Assembly (NCBI GenBank): GCA_021292165.1
Contig: CM037877.1
Span: 210,780,715 to 210,844,714 of the forward strand
Reading direction: 5' to 3'
Length of the DNA stretch: 64,000 bases
DNA from: Shinisaurus crocodilurus
Taxonomy: Eukaryota > Chordata > Lepidosauria > Squamata > Shinisauridae
The translations under genes and the position numbers were made by a program. Below are positions 1 through 13,600 of this stretch, in pieces; the first letter of the stretch is position 1, and every line of letters begins with the position of its first letter. The notes beneath the pieces are model-generated. The model did no database searches, had not been told where the DNA came from, and saw nothing but the letters and a program-made list of their open reading frames with translations.

Positions 1-376
1 TCAAGTAGGCCGCTCAACAAGGTCTGCCACGGACGGCCTTCTCCTTATCCCATCAGCCAGAGCAGCCAGGCTGGTGGGGACTAGGAAGAGGGCCTTCTCT
101 GTGGCAGCCCCCGCATTATGGAACTCCCTCCCTAGAGACCTTCGCCATGCCCCCTCCGTGATGAGCTTCCGCCGTGCATGTTAAAAACATGGCTGTTCAG
201 GCGGGAATATGGGGTGGGTTAGGATTTTAAAAGAATTTTTTATACTGTTTTAATTATTATATTTTATTGTATTGTTTTATTGTATTATTTTAATTGTACA
301 TCGCCCAGGGTGGCCGGGTGACCGGCCAGATGGGCGATTAATAAATAAAATAAATAAATAAATAAATAAATAAATG
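1..376 (+). mobile_element. LINE 3' end with (AATA)n tail, CR1/L2-like
   Basis: Near 117-183 the + strand reads WNSLPRDLRHAPS, the C-terminal signature of CR1/L2-type reverse transcriptases. A short AT-rich 3' UTR follows, then an AATAAATAAATA tail to 376. The 5' side runs off the window. The element is 5'-truncated and dead. Confidence 0.75.
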
Positions 377-573
377 AGTGATGATCACGAGAATACTTTT
401 CAGCCCAGGACAGAGCATTATGACATAACATTAATCAGGCATAAAAATGAGCCTTCTCGTATGACATATGGTGTAATTAAAGCCAAGACTTTAGGGTGCA
501 ATCCTGTGCATATCTCTGAAGTCAGCCCCATTGACTGCAGTAGGACTTCTTTCCAGGAAAGTATTATAGGATT

Positions 574-711
574 AGGGCACAATCTTTTGCATGTTTAGAC
601 AGAAAAATGTCCTACAACTCCCATGATTCCCCAGCCAGTGCTGCTGGGACTTTTTTTCTGGAACTTGTGGGACTTTTTTCTGTCTAAATATGTATAGGAT
701 TGCACCTTTAC
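574..711 (+). repeat. Degenerate palindromic MITE (tttagacagaaa family)
   Basis: The arms read GTTTAGACAGAAAAA and, inverted, TTTTTTCTGTCTAAA, with GATTGCACC-type outer ends. The clearer relative is at 54841-54953. The central part contains TACAACTCCCA, as in the other hairpin MITEs here. Confidence 0.55.
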
Positions 712-3239
712 CGTCTTACTACCATACTTCATTCACTCTGTTAGTGTGAAGGGATGGTTAACAAACGCAAGGTGAGCTGATCTGCCTTAAGGGACCATGA
801 CATCATACTCCCAGCAATGCAGAGAAGTGATTCTTATCCATGAAAGCAACAGCACTGGAGTTTATTCTAGATGATTTAACCTGGATTCTGGAATGAAAGG
901 GTGTGATTTTTATGAATGCTGCCTTATTTAAGCAGCAGAACTGCCTCCCACAGGTCACCCCAGAGTTGCCTGACATCCAGACAAAGGAACAGATTGAAGA
1001 AGGATCAGAGATCAGGTGCTGTTTAAAGAAGTTGGACTTTAAAAAAAAACACAATTCTGTCACACAATTTGGCACCTCCAGCCTCTCTATGAAAACATTC
1101 CAGAGGTCGGCAAGCATCCACAGGAGCACTCAGAGAGAAAAAAAACAACACATGACACTCCAGCATTTGCTTGAATCAGCCCAGCATGCCTATGTGTACT
1201 GCTTTGCCTAGGAGAGAGCGAGAGATAGGAAGCAAGCAAGAGCGTTCTAAAAATTGCCAGTTAGCGTCTCAAAATGCAGCAGGTGAAATATTTATAAACT
1301 CGTCCTCCTCCAGAGGGAGTTTTCTGAGTAAGCAAAGCATCAACTACTCCAGCACAGCCCTAGCCCTGCCACAGATTTGACAGTTGCAGCATATATTCTA
1401 TTTTAAAAAAACAAAAAAAGTCAGAGCATCTAGAAAAGAAAAGAAAAAAATTATTATTTTGGCCTATTTTGCAAGTGTGTTAATTATTAGAATTCTGGTG
1501 TTTCTCTGCTTGTCTGCATATTTTGTGCACTTTGCAGTACATTTTGAAAGGTCCAAGATTTGTTATTAGCATTTCAAGGGAGTCAAGCAGAGCTTGACTT
1601 TTTGAGAGATTTTGGAGCCCAATGCCGTCCCCCCCCCCCAAGGAAAGCACATGGTCCGACCTGTAAGCCCTCCCCCCCACAAGATGTATGGGAGGGTGCA
1701 GATCTTAGTTGATTGCTGAGCAGGGCTGGCCCTATCCTTAGGCAGAGAGAGATGGTTGCCTTGGGTGGCAGATTTGGGACTCCATCAGCCATTGCATTTA
1801 ATTGTTAAATGTGTACTAAGCAGAGGATGCCCTTTGGATACTCTACCTCAGGCGCCAAAATGTCTTGGGCCAGCCCCCACTAGTGACAGCTGCTTTGTAT
1901 ATCACTAGGGAATAATGAAAGAAGAAGCACGAATCGAATCACTCGTGCATCCTCTTCACACACTTCCAGATGTACGAAGTAGCACTCAACACAAAAAGGG
2001 AGATATGAGCTTCTCCTTTGCACAATTCCCCGAAGCACAGTAAGAGGACGCATCTGTGCATCTCTACGTGCTATTTTCAGCCGCACTCTGTGGTTAGCTA
2101 CAGTGGCATAGTTGAGCCAGGGCTCACAGGGCTGAAGCCCCGGGACTTTTTGATTAGCAGAGATGATGACCTCATCTCCCAACCCCCTCAGGTATCCCTC
2201 TGTGTTTAGCTGCATTTCTCACAGTAGCTGGGGGTGGGGGGTGGATTTTCCCAACAGCAATATATTGTTGTAAGCTATCCCTGTTGTAATGCAAAGTATT
2301 TTGGGGTGGCTTTATCTTGAACGGTCAATTAAGACCCATTAGCTTTACAGAGCGAGGGAGCGCCTGCACTTCACTTTACCACTACACCACCGCTTAGCTA
2401 ACAGCATTTTGCACATGCTCAAGGATGTTTTCTTCTTTATTATTATGCCACATTTCCCGCAGATCAGGGCTGGCAATGAATCTGGAGTCATTCATAATCT
2501 TGGGTCAATCCCCATCCTATCCCTGAATCCATTTGACTTTCTTCCTGTACTAGATCTTCTGCTGAACAATACACAGTGCTTGGAAGGGCCTGTAGCAACC
2601 TTGGCATAAACTGCCAATTGATAAATAAGGACACACTATGTTGTTCTTAAAAACTGATTTTGTGTTGAAAGGCTGTGGTCAAGGGAATTCAGAGAATCCT
2701 AAAGTATGATAAAAAAGAAAGGCTGCTTGGATCCAACTGAAAGGCTGGTCTTTGGCTACCTTTGGATCTTGCTGAGACAGGGCCATTCTAGCCCTGATCT
2801 TAATTGTGTGAATGCAATTAACATGCTCTTTTCATTATGTAAATAGGAGCCTCTGGACCCTGTGTGTGAAATGGGGAAGTTTCACTCTTTCCCTGCCAGG
2901 GTCTGATGAAACTCTCCTCTCTGAAGCTTCTGTTTTCAAGGTAAACCTCCATGGCCCTTCTCCATATGCTCATCTCTGAAGTGCTCAACTTTGAAGTGAT
3001 GGATGGGGTCATCTCCATGTCTTTTGCCATTTAAGTAGGGGTTGCCAGCAGCAGCTTTGACTTCAACAAAGGGCATGATTATGTGCATATCTTACCAGGT
3101 GTGTGACTGACCTCACCTACAGTTCTCAACGGGGTTGGAATAAACCAGCCCGGTACCGAAAGAGCTTTTTCAGACGTTACGATTTCCGCATACAGAAAGT
3201 ACGTAAAAGTATTGTCACGTGTACTGTCTGCAGGCCTTT
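712..3239. other. 5' flank without recognised genes
   Basis: No splice-bounded or conserved coding block is visible. The only clear repeat is a possible short DNA element at 1727-1877. Its left end GGGCTGGCCCTA and right end TTGGGCCAGCCCC are inverted relatives, and its interior has the AGGCGCCAAAAT motif found in GC-rich hAT elements. The remainder looks like ordinary intergenic DNA with poly-C tracts. Confidence 0.5.
3214..3221 (+). promoter_or_regulatory. E-box (GTCACGTG) at the upstream edge of the island
   Basis: This is a perfect CACGTG core preceded by GT, the form bound by USF, MYC/MAX and TFE3/TFEB family factors. It lies just outside the CpG island, about 1.2 kb before the ATG. Use of the site is inference. 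Confidence 0.4.
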
Positions 3240-3524
3240 TTAACTCAGTCAAACCACGCTACAAGCAAGCAGCAGCGACTGGCCGCCTTCTCCGGCAAGT
3301 GCCCCCGCGCACTCGGTGTGAAAAAGACGCGTGTGCGATTGCCACACTTGGCGATCTCCACACGGCTTTCGCGCACCGAGGAGCCTTCCTTCCGTGTAGG
3401 GAAATCGTCCCATCTGAAACAGCCCGCGAGTGATTAATACTCTTAGATCGATCCGTTTCGGGGGTGCTGGAAGGAAAAGCTCGCCCGGACGTGGTATCCT
3501 TTCCAAAGGGATCATGCCGCGACC

Positions 3525-3533
3525 TGAGTCAGC
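3525..3533 (+). promoter_or_regulatory. AP-1/MARE-like site (TGAGTCAGC)
   Basis: TGAGTCA followed by GC matches the AP-1 core and the half-MARE/NF-E2 extension. It lies inside the CpG island, 0.9 kb before the start codon. Nothing beyond the motif match supports function. Confidence 0.35.
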
Positions 3534-4228
3534 TGCGCCGGGCTCTGAGGATCTGGTTCCTGAACCGGAGCAGAGACTGAGCAGAGCCTGTAACGCGCAG
3601 CACAGAGAATTGTGGAGAAAGGCGAGCGCGTCTTGAACGCGGCGGCCTCCTCCCAGGTCGGCCATCAACCCCCCCCCCCCCCCCGCTGCCGTGCGCCAAG
3701 GTGAGCGCAGATCGGAGTCGTCGGCCGGCCGTAGCCTTTAGGGAACAGCCTCCCACCTTCTCTCCCCCCCCCCCCCCGCTGCCCCGGGAGCCGGCGGAGG
3801 GAGGCGGCCACTGCTGGCGCTTGTGCGCGGCTCCCCGGGCCGAAGGGGCGGAGCCAGTCCCAGCCCAGCGCTGCCGCCCAGCCCGCTCCCCTTGCGCGAT
3901 ACACGACCTGCCGCTGCCGCTGCGAACCCAAGAGTGGGACGGCGAGGAGACCCGGGCAGGGCTGCTCCCCGATTGCGCTTGGAGCGGACTGGGCAGGATC
4001 CGGGACGGGGGAGGGGAGGCGCGGGGAACACGCGGGCGTGGGGAGGAGGAGGCAGCGTGCGTGTGGTCGTGGGCGGGAGGGGAGAATCGGGATCGCACGG
4101 GGCGGAGAGGCTGGGGGAGGATCCGGGTTGCAGGTGTTTTCGAGCGGGATTCCGGCTCGCTCTCTGCGCGGTTGAGACAGAACGCGCCGTCTCTGGAGAG
4201 GGAAGGGAAAACGAGGATCTGGCCCCCA

Positions 4229-4252
4229 GCCGCCGCCGCCGCCGCCGCCGCC
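4229..4252 (+). repeat. GCC trinucleotide repeat in the 5' UTR/promoter
   Basis: About eight CCG/GCC units lie 190-215 bases before the start codon. If transcribed, the tract would sit in the 5' UTR, where GC-rich triplet repeats can affect translation; length variation between individuals is likely. Confidence 0.85.
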
Positions 4253-4444
4253 TCCAGGATCGTGAATCCGGACTGCACGTCTCCCGGGCGGCGGCAGCCG
4301 GCTAGCGTGGATCCGGGAGAGGAAGAGGCTCGGAGCCGGAGTGCGCGTGACTAGGGGGCGCCACTCGCCTGCCCCCCTCCTCCCGCACCCGCCGGGACTG
4401 GCTCGGGGTAGGAAGCGGCCGCTTGTTCCTCGCGGGAGCCGAGG

Positions 4445-4677
4445 ATGTTGTGGTGGGATGCGAGGGTGACGACGCTCTTCAAGCGGAACCTCCAGCCCAC
4501 GCTGACCTACTGGAGCGTCTTCTTCAGCTTCGGCCTGTGCATCGCCTTCCTGGGGCCCACCCTGCTGGACCTGCGCTGCCAGACCCAGAGCTCGCTCTCG
4601 CAGATCACCTGGGTCTTCTTCTCGCAACAGTTCTGCCTGCTGATCGGCAGCTGCTTGGGAGGCATTTTCAAGAGAAC
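4445..4677 (+). CDS. MFSD4A: MFSD4A exon 1 (residues 1-77 and part of 78)
   Basis: This is the first coding exon, inside the CpG island. The ATG at 4445 has A at -3 and gives a short N-terminal leader ([14 protein letters not shown]) before the strongly conserved [16 protein letters not shown] block. The mammalian protein starts at the same place to within one residue, which decides the start. The exon covers helices 1 and 2 (about residues 20-41 and 53-74) and ends in GGIFKR at the cytoplasmic loop between helices 2 and 3, where other MFS proteins carry motif A. The canonical basic GxxxDRxGRR form of that motif is weak here. The donor is GTAAGG at 4678, phase 2. A larger open frame overlapping on the same strand is out of phase. 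Confidence 0.97.
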
Positions 4678-7600
4678 GTAAGGACGCCCCTCTGCCCACC
4701 CCACCCCACCCCACCCACCCCCGTTTGGTGCGTTTTGCTCTCCACCCGTCGGCGTCGCCTGCCCCCTCTTTCCCTCTGGAGCGAGGATGCTGCTGCGAGA
4801 AAGCCCACTTGCTCCCCTTTTCTGTTTCCTGCCCCTACCCCGGGCGCCCTTTTCAGCCTCCAAGGAGGCTGCTTTCCTGGCAGCCTGCCAGGCATGTGCC
4901 AGGCTTTGCCCTAGAAATCAGTGCCTGCCCTGGGTTATTTGCCCCACACCTGCTTGCCTCTCTCCTCTGATGCTCCATCCCACGAGCCTGGCACAGACCT
5001 GTCTGCTGCAGTTTCTAGCCTCCTAACATAGAGCTCCTATGCAAAGTTAGGTGCATCTAAACCCGTTGAGATTCATGCCCAGGTCCTCCTAGAATCGGAC
5101 TGCAGAGCTGCAGTCTGATGCATGCTTGGGAGTAAGTCCCATTGAACTTGGTGGAGCTTATTTCTGAATCCACATGCATAGGAACAGGCTGTGAATCCAG
5201 GAAGGAGAAGTACCCAAGGGGAAATATATTCTATTAAAATGACCCGACGACACCCCTTAGCCCCGGCACTTAAAGGCATAAAGAGCGTCACTAGAAATTA
5301 CACACTTTGGCTTGCACTATGATAAATCTCCAGGGGAAAGAGCTCTGCTGTTGTTAGGCAGCCAGCGAGAGTAGTGCTCTGTTGTGTTGTTGCTGTTGAG
5401 ACGTGGTGCATGGAAGATAAAATCAAATGGACACTCTTGATTGATCTTGTGGGGAGGGGCCTATGATGGAACTGCCTTCCCCAACCTTGCACCCTCCAGA
5501 TGTGTTGGACTACAACTCCCATCATTCCCAGCCAGCAAGGCCAATTATCAGGGGTGAAGGGAGTTATAGCCTGACACAGGGAACCAGGTTGGGGAAGGCT
5601 GTCAGATGGAGCATAAGAAGGTAGACTGCCTCTGAAATTCTGTAGGGTTCTTGCCATTTAGGGCGTCATTGGTCAACTACACCCGTTCAGTGACTTTTTG
5701 CTCAACACCTCTTCTGTTGGCATGGTGGCCAACTTTTTTTTTACTGGCCCTGCTCCTGTGTCTTTAAGAGCAGCCAGACATGCCAAAAATCTAGCATCTA
5801 AATTGAAATGTGTGTATTTGTTTACATCTGTAGGCTACAACAAAGTAAGAATGAAACATCTCTACAGTACAGCTGTGGGGGAAAGTAAACATTGAGTTAT
5901 CTTAAAAACAATTAACCATATAAATTACCACCACAAAAACTTTCTCAGGCTTGCAGCTGTGAATGCAGAGGCAGCCACCTTGTTCCATTATGTTGCCCTT
6001 GCTACTGACTTGCAAAGGTTTTGTTGTTGTTGTTGTTGTTGTTTTGCAGATTAGGCCAATGACCCTTTTCAAAGAGCAAGTTGTCCCAAGTATTTGGTTC
6101 TTAGTTCTTTATACAGCAGGGCACTGGAATATGAAATGTGGCAAATCTTGAACAGTCACTATACAGGCCTGTGGCTTACGCTGGCTCAGCTTGTCTTGAG
6201 TGTGGAAAGCTAAGCAGGGTCAAGCCTGGTTATTACTTGAATGGGAGACCCCTCCTCTAGTTTCCTGCATTGAGCAGGGAGTTGGACTTGATAGCCTTGT
6301 TGTAGGCTCCTTCCAACTCGATCTATGAAATCTATGAAACCTCCCTGCAAATACAATGTCTCAGATTGTGAGGAGCTTTACTGTATCTACTATCCTGGGG
6401 CTGCACTATGCCCCTGCTGAATTTGTACAAGGGTCAGAGCTTTCCTGACTGGATGTTTAGTAAGAACTGATAGATAGCGTTCATATCCCAAAACATGATG
6501 TTTGAGCAAATGATTCCATGGGGCAGTCTTCACCGTACTTACTTTTGATATCTCAGTGTGTGTGTGTGTGTGTGTGTGAATGCATCTTTCACCCTCTTCT
6601 TAAACAGACCTCCTGCTACTGATAAATCAATGTCACAAAAATATTCATAGATAGAATCAAGAGGCTGAACCAAGAAATCCCCTTTAAAGAATGAAGCTTA
6701 CAATGCTCTTTAAGATAGCATTTGGGCAACCTGGCCTCCTGTAGCTAATTAAATTTACAAATGGCTCCCCAAACTGTTTCCCTCCAGACTTTTTGGGGAC
6801 TACAACTCCCAGCATCCCTGATCATTGCCCATACTGGCTGGGGCTGATGGGAGTTGAAGTCCAAAACATCTGGAGGGCACCAGGTTGGGGAAGGCTGATC
6901 TAAGAGGTGCTATCGATGTACTTTTTTGGGGACTTCTTACTATTGATTAAAGGGGACTGTTTTTTTTAGTAGATTCCAGATTTTGTGACCAGCAATGTCA
7001 CCAGATTTAACTACTTATAGCATTTGTGAGAGTAATTTGGTAGGTGAGATTTTAAGAGTGGGTAATACAACCTACCAGCTCCCAATAAACAGCTCAGTTT
7101 CTTCCTGGCATGACAGCATTATGTGTTGAGCTGTTGAAGGTTCAGGAGTAGGAACAGTAAAAAACAAGTTGGCCATTGTTGGTAGCAGTATCATGCTTAA
7201 AATGTTGGAACTGTTTGCTTCATTCTAACCATCTCCCCAAACTCACAATAGTTTGCATGTGTGTGTTTCCCACTCTTGTGATTAATCTCCGTTTCACATT
7301 TAGCGTCATACTCTTAGCGTCATACTCTCCCCCCCCCCTTCCTATTTCCTTTCCCTGTTGGTCTCTAAGCCCATCACCAAGTGTTTCTGTTCCACTTGCA
7401 TCTGAAAAACCTCTCTCCCAGGATTCCTGTTGCCTTATTCCTTTCTGACTTCCTCTTTGCTTGTGTTTATTTCTCCTCTTGAATTATTTAAGGGCATATC
7501 TTCAGAAGCATTCAAAGGGCTTATCTGAATAAGATCAAAGTAATCTGGGTGCTTCTGGATCGATCCAAAAAATGATTTGGACAGGTTTGACACGGAAGTC

Positions 7601-10600
7601 ATGCAAAATGAGCCTTACATAACTTGCAGAGCACTTAGTCACTTGAGTGACTCTACGGAAATCATCAAGGCTGCAGAGCTTTTTCTCTGTGGGACCCTGG
7701 CTCTGTTGTAGAGCCCACGCAGGCAGACTCTTGGCTCTGCTCATATGATGTCAGTGCGGTTCTCTGAGGTCTCTGCCTGCATGGAGTTGGTTGCAGAATT
7801 TGGGACATGGGGGCATATGGCATGATTCTGCAAAGCTTTACGGTGGGGAGCAAATAGAACACAGCAGTCCCTGAGGTACATCAAAATGGAAACATCAGGC
7901 TGCAGAAATCCTGCTGAGGATTTCTCAACGTGTTTTTGTAACCCAAGGGGTCTGTTGTAAAGAACCTGTTTTAATAACCTTGGTGTCAGAACCCAAGCTG
8001 TCCTCTGATTTTCCAGAAAGTTGGCAAGCAACATCCAGGGTCGAGCAAGCACTTTAAACATTGATGTAGGGTAAAGCAGGCACAGTAAATATTCCATTTT
8101 CATACAGAGTTCCTGGAAGGGACAGTATTATTCTTTACAAATCATCAGTAATACCATCAATGAGGAATTAGTCTCATTCATGTAGAGATCGTTTAAAACA
8201 AGCACACGTTGAATGGTGATTCCCCACCCCCAAAATACGGCTTTAGTTGTTGTTGAGCATTAATTTCAAACTGATTTGTTTTAGGTGCTCATTTTGAGGC
8301 ATTAACTGCTCCACAAATACATTGGTTTTGATGGGATTATAAATTTGAGTGTTTTATTTATTTATTTATCTATTTGATTTACAGAATTTGTATACTGCTC
8401 CAAATCTAGGCAGATTCCAGAGCAGTGAACAATAAAAAGATAAAAGAATATAAACAATGCATTAAAAACATGATAATCATTAAAACTATGGCTGGTCAGC
8501 AAGGAAGGCTTCCCAGAACAAAGATGTCTTCAGCAGGTGCCAAAAACAACACAGTGTTGGAGCCTGCCTGACCTCCAGAGGCAGGGAGTTCCAAAGAAAT
8601 GGAGCCACTACACTGAAGGCTCTTCTCCTAGTGGAATCCAATCAGGCCATAGGTCCATATGGAACCACCAGGAGAGTGTTCTCTGATGATGCCAGTGACC
8701 GGGCACATTGGTAAGGGAGAAGGCGCTCTCTCAGGTATCCTGGTCCCAGGTTGTTTACGGTTTTGTACACTAGTACCAGAACCTTAAACCTGGCCCTATG
8801 GCAAATAGGCAGCCGTTGCAGTTCCTTCAGCAAAGGAGTTGCATGCTGAAAAGGCGCCGCTCCTGACAACAGCTGAGCTGCTGTATTCTGCACTAGCTCC
8901 AGCTTCCGGAGCAGCTTTAAGGGCAGCCCCATATAGTGTGCATTGTAGTAATCCAGTCTTAAGAACTGGAGCAGCCTCCTCCAACCTGGTGCCCTCCAGA
9001 TGTGTTGGACTACAACTCCTATCATCCCATGAATGATGGGAGTTGTGCTCCAACACATCTGGAGGGCTCCAGGTATATACCATAGTTAATTGGGCCTCTC
9101 AGCTGATAAAGGTTTTCTACTTGCTTAGCTACCTTGCTTTTAATATTACCTTAATTCATGGAATATTTAGATAATATTTAATTGTCTCATTGCTGATGTA
9201 TGCTTTGGAGAGTCATCTTAAAACACACTGCTTGAATCAAGGCAAGTCTATAGAGTAGTCACAACAATGTTGTAAGCAGAAAGCACACTTCCACAGGGAA
9301 CAGCTCTGATTAAAATTAATTATGCTAATTATTATTTTCAGCCCTGCAATTATGGATTGGGTTATACAATCAACTATGGTGTGTTGCTAACCCTTTTCTT
9401 TTCTGTTGTTCACATAGCAAAGTAAATTAGAAGTACAACCCCACTTTAACTCTTGATTGTTGATATGCCCATGCATGCTTACTCTGTCCTGTATGATAAC
9501 CTGGTGTAAACTTGATAGCATGGCCATGCTGTGTTTTATAGTGTGTTCTAGCAAGCATTTGATTAATGTATGATGCACCTGGAAAGGATCTTGGATTAAT
9601 TGAGTCTCACTCAATTAATAGAGTGCGCTGTTCTTGAGATGGCTTGGTCATCTTGACAGGGATATGGAATTTGCATATTGATTTCTCACCCACACCCCAA
9701 AGTAAAGGCAATGTATGTTGGTAGGGCATTGGACAGGAATTTTGCTGCCCAGCTCTCCATAACAACCTGTTCTATGGGTACATAAAGGAGGAATGAAGTC
9801 AAAGGCAGGTCAAGTGATTGTGAAATCTACAACACTAGGAGATCATTGCATGGCATATACAGTCATGCCTTGGATTGAGAGCATAATTCGTTCCGGAAAC
9901 GTGCTTGTAATCCAAAACACTCTTATATCAAAATGAAATCCCCCAAAAAAAATTTGTACAGAGATTTTTAATTTAAGCCGTACTACAGTACTTCTCTTGC
10001 AAGACGTCGCTTGTATATCAAGTAAAAAAAAAATTAAATAAATATTTAAAAATTTGCTTGTCTTGCAAAACGCTCTCAAACCAAGTTACTTGCAATCCAA
10101 GGTATTACTGTATTTGTCTATGGCCTTGGGGTTTCTCTAAGCATGGAGCTTAAAGTAGTTTCTTGGTCACTGTACTTCTCTAGGTAGGGCAGCTGATGGA
10201 AAAGTGTTCATTGACAAATGTTTTCTCAGAGATGCAAGAAGCTCTTGGTCAGGGTTTGCATCTTTATCAACTACTTATACTGAAATTGACTTAATAGGCA
10301 CCATTTCTCCTAAACAGAAAGCATTTCCATGTAGGAAGTAATTTATCACCTGTGTGTGACTGGCACATAAAACAATTGTATGTGTTTGTTGTGACATATA
10401 GACATGCTGTGACACAGCTGCTAAGCACATGTATATCGTATATACATGCAATAAGATACATCTGTGTGTGCATGGGTGGGTATTGTCTACACATAGGTTG
10501 TGTGTTAATTTCCAGATGGGAATACTTTCTGTGCACAAACAAAGTAATGTATGAAGTAGCACTCAGTGGGCAAACTGGTGTTATGGTCCTGCACTATTGG

Positions 10601-13600
10601 CCAAGCAAAAATGTCACATTCACAGCTGTTCCTACTGAGATGGGGACATCACTGGCCAATATTTTAAAGCTATAGCATAGATTGTTGCTTATTTGGGTCT
10701 AGTCCTCTGGCCATGCTCATTACTTCCTATTCTATCATGTGCTTCCTGGATTTGAGGTGAAATCCTATGCTATCTTCACAGTAGAGCACATTAGAGTGAA
10801 TAATTTAGACCGGGGTAGGTAACCTGATGCCTGCCAGATGTTTTGGACTACAACTCCTATCAGCCTCAGCAAGCATCTCCAATGGTCAGGGATTATGGGA
10901 GTTGTGGTCCAAAACACCTGGAGGGCACTGGGTTATCTACCCCAATTTAGACAGATGCCATTGATCAATTTGTGCCTCATTTACTGACACTCTGGAATTC
11001 ATACATACATGTAGGACAGGAGATAATGAACTTCCTTCCATTCTAGAAGATGTTTCTAGGTGGGTTTTCTCTCTCCAGCCTATTTAATATTGCCACCTCT
11101 CAGCATGAGTAGAATGTCATCTGGCCTATTTATTTAATAATTTATGTTCCACTTAGTATCTAATATTTGTTTAAAGCAGCTTTACATTGTGCTTCAAATG
11201 CATGAATGATCCAACCCTTAAAATCAATAAGATGTATCTTATTCTAATAAAACCTTTAAGCAGTCATTAAAATTTCCCTGAAATTATGCAGGATGGAAGG
11301 AAATGGCAGAGGATGCAGGGCTATATGCTCTCATTTCCCCTCTGCTACATGATCCCACTGCTGTGGTCACACTTGTATGTGCAGATACAAATGATCAATC
11401 TCTGGCATCTCTAGGTAGGGCTGGGAAAGAGTCCTTTCTGAAACTTGGGAGAGCTGTTGCATGGGTGGACTAATGGCAGCTTCCCATGTTCTTTGGTATA
11501 TCATAGGTTGGAGGGGACTTTGTAGACCATGTAATCCAATCCCCTGCTGGATGCAGGAAATCAAGAGCTAGGGCATCCTCCATAGATCACTGTCCAGCCT
11601 CTGCTTGAAGGCTATATGCCTATGTACGTACTCCAGTTGCTGGGGAACATGAGCAGGAAGGTGCTGTTGCACTCATTTCCTGCTCGTGGGATCCCATGGG
11701 CAGCTGCTGGACTAGACTGATCCAGCATGGCACTTCTTATGTTCTTATGCCTCCAGTGAGTGAGGGAGAGCCCACCACCTGCCCCTCTAGGTAATTGGTC
11801 TCATTGTACCTTAAGCCCATTAGATCTAGTCCTGTCCTTGGAGCAGCAGAGAACAAGTATTTGCCCTCTCCTATGTGACACCCCTGCAGGTATTCAAAGA
11901 GTGCTGATGTGTCCCCCTCGGTCTTCTCTTCTCCAGGCTAAACATACCCAGTTCCTTCAGCCTTTCTTCATAGGACAAGTGACTTCTTCAATACCATCTT
12001 TTACATGCATGTGGACAAGCCCAGTCTGATCTTGATGGTCCTTTTAGATCCTAAAGCAGTATAAATCTTTGTCACTACAGCCCCTTTCTTGATCTAATGT
12101 AAATGCAATGCAGGTGAGGGCTGATGTCTCTTGGTCCCCCTGCCAACCAGATAATTTGCAAGTCATGTAACCATTGAGCTTATGCTAAAACACACTCTGA
12201 ACCGCTGCGCCTCAAAAATGATCAGTCCATCATGTGAATTACTGTGAATGAGTGTGTTTGCACAGTTGGCTGGGGGGGGGGGGATTACCTTCTCGCTATA
12301 TTTGGAGAGTGAATTGCAATTACTCCTTGCTGCGAATGTGCTGCTGGAAGGCACATCCTTAAACTAACAGCTGCAGCCCCCAAGTGTTCACAAAGTATCA
12401 ACGCAAAATCATGGAAATTCTGGCTTGCGATTCATGTGATGTTTTAGATCATCATAAAAGGTTTTACTGGCCTCTTTGTTTTCAACCATCAGGAATTCAG
12501 CATTCAAACATTTCTTGGAAGATGCAAGATCTCAAAGCGCATGAGAGAATTTCAGCTAAATCCCATGACACTCAAGAAGCTGGGTTGGGAGGGGGCGGGA
12601 ACAATAACCAAATATGATGAGACGCAAGATGCTATCACAAGACTTGGCAATATTCTTCTAGTTTGCCTGTCTCACTCTATGCCCTTCTTGTTGTCCCAGT
12701 CAACTATAGGTTACTAAAAGCAATGCATCTCATGTTGGAAGGAACAGACTTCAGCGAATAAGGGCAAGCCCACACAGATCACTGGACTTAACACACCACA
12801 CTTTATGCGTGAGTGTGCATTCATAGATTCAAATTGCATCATAGTACAGGGCTTTTCGCCTCTAGCTGAACAGATAATACATTTTCCTCCCAGATGTTAG
12901 TAAGTGTTGAGGATGTTGCTTTCTGTACTGTTAGTCCTTAATGGTTGAGATGATCAGGGACGTGTGTTGTGATCTGCTTTTCTTTTTTTTTCTTTTTTTT
13001 AATCAAGCCAGAAAGGGCTGCATGATCGGCATCTTCTCGTTGGCTTCTGCCCTTGTAAATGGCTCTGAGGCTTACTGAGGTTTGGGGAAACATTAATGAG
13101 CTCAGTTTTGCAATATTCCCTCAGCCAGTTTTTCAGAGAGCTTAACTTGGTAGGGTAGTGTTCAAATGTGTCCTGAGTTGAGATCTGCAAATGCTGAAAT
13201 CTGTTTCCATGCCTCGTAATTAGGTTCTTGGGCGTGTTACTTTTCTTTTGGTCTCACCGGTTTGCCTTCTGGGAAACAAATGTTTTGTGACCAACCATGC
13301 CAGTGTGGCGTAGTGGTGAGAGTGTTGGACTGGGACTCGGGAGATCCGGGTTCTAGTCCCCGCTCGGCCATGAAGCTCACTGGGTGACTTTGGGCCAGTC
13401 ACTGACTCTCAGCCTAACCTACCTCACAGGGATGTTGTGAGGATAAGATGGAGAGAAAGAGGAGGGTTATGTAAGCCGCCTTGGGTTCCTTGCAGGAAAA
13501 AAGGTGGGATATAAATATAATAAAATAAATAAAATAAAATGCCAACTAGAGCCATGCCCACGACTCTCTCAAAGTTCCAAATGTACCCACCACCCAAAAA

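Larger units (their letters stand above)
3240..4790 (+). promoter_or_regulatory. MFSD4A: CpG island promoter and 5' UTR region of MFSD4A
   Basis: GC and CpG density rise sharply from about 3240 and stay high through exon 1 into early intron 1, unlike the AT-rich flanks. There is no clear TATA box just upstream of the coding start, so a dispersed CpG-island start is expected. The exact transcription start cannot be read. Homopolymer C tracts near 3667-3683 and 3766-3778 and a GCC repeat at 4229-4252 lie in the probable 5' UTR or promoter. Long antisense open frames in this block are a consequence of GC richness. Confidence 0.85.

Noticed and set aside
3660..3780. Poly-C tracts as biological signals
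   Set aside because: Homopolymer runs of this kind occur throughout the window (also 40860-40873 and 49507-49524), so their exact length may be a sequencing artefact.
3529..4714. Long open frames on the minus strand opposite the CpG island and exon 1 (up to 349 codons)
   Set aside because: They are proline-, arginine- and glycine-rich, overlap each other in different frames and have no recognisable domain. Stop-poor GC-rich DNA explains them.
4423..4914. 163-codon + strand frame overlapping exon 1
   Set aside because: It is out of phase with the conserved MFSD4A reading frame and runs through the exon 1 donor.
6190..6255. A functional 5S rRNA gene
   Set aside because: Only the internal promoter half is preserved, the 5' half is scrambled and the 3' end is replaced by a CR1 tail.
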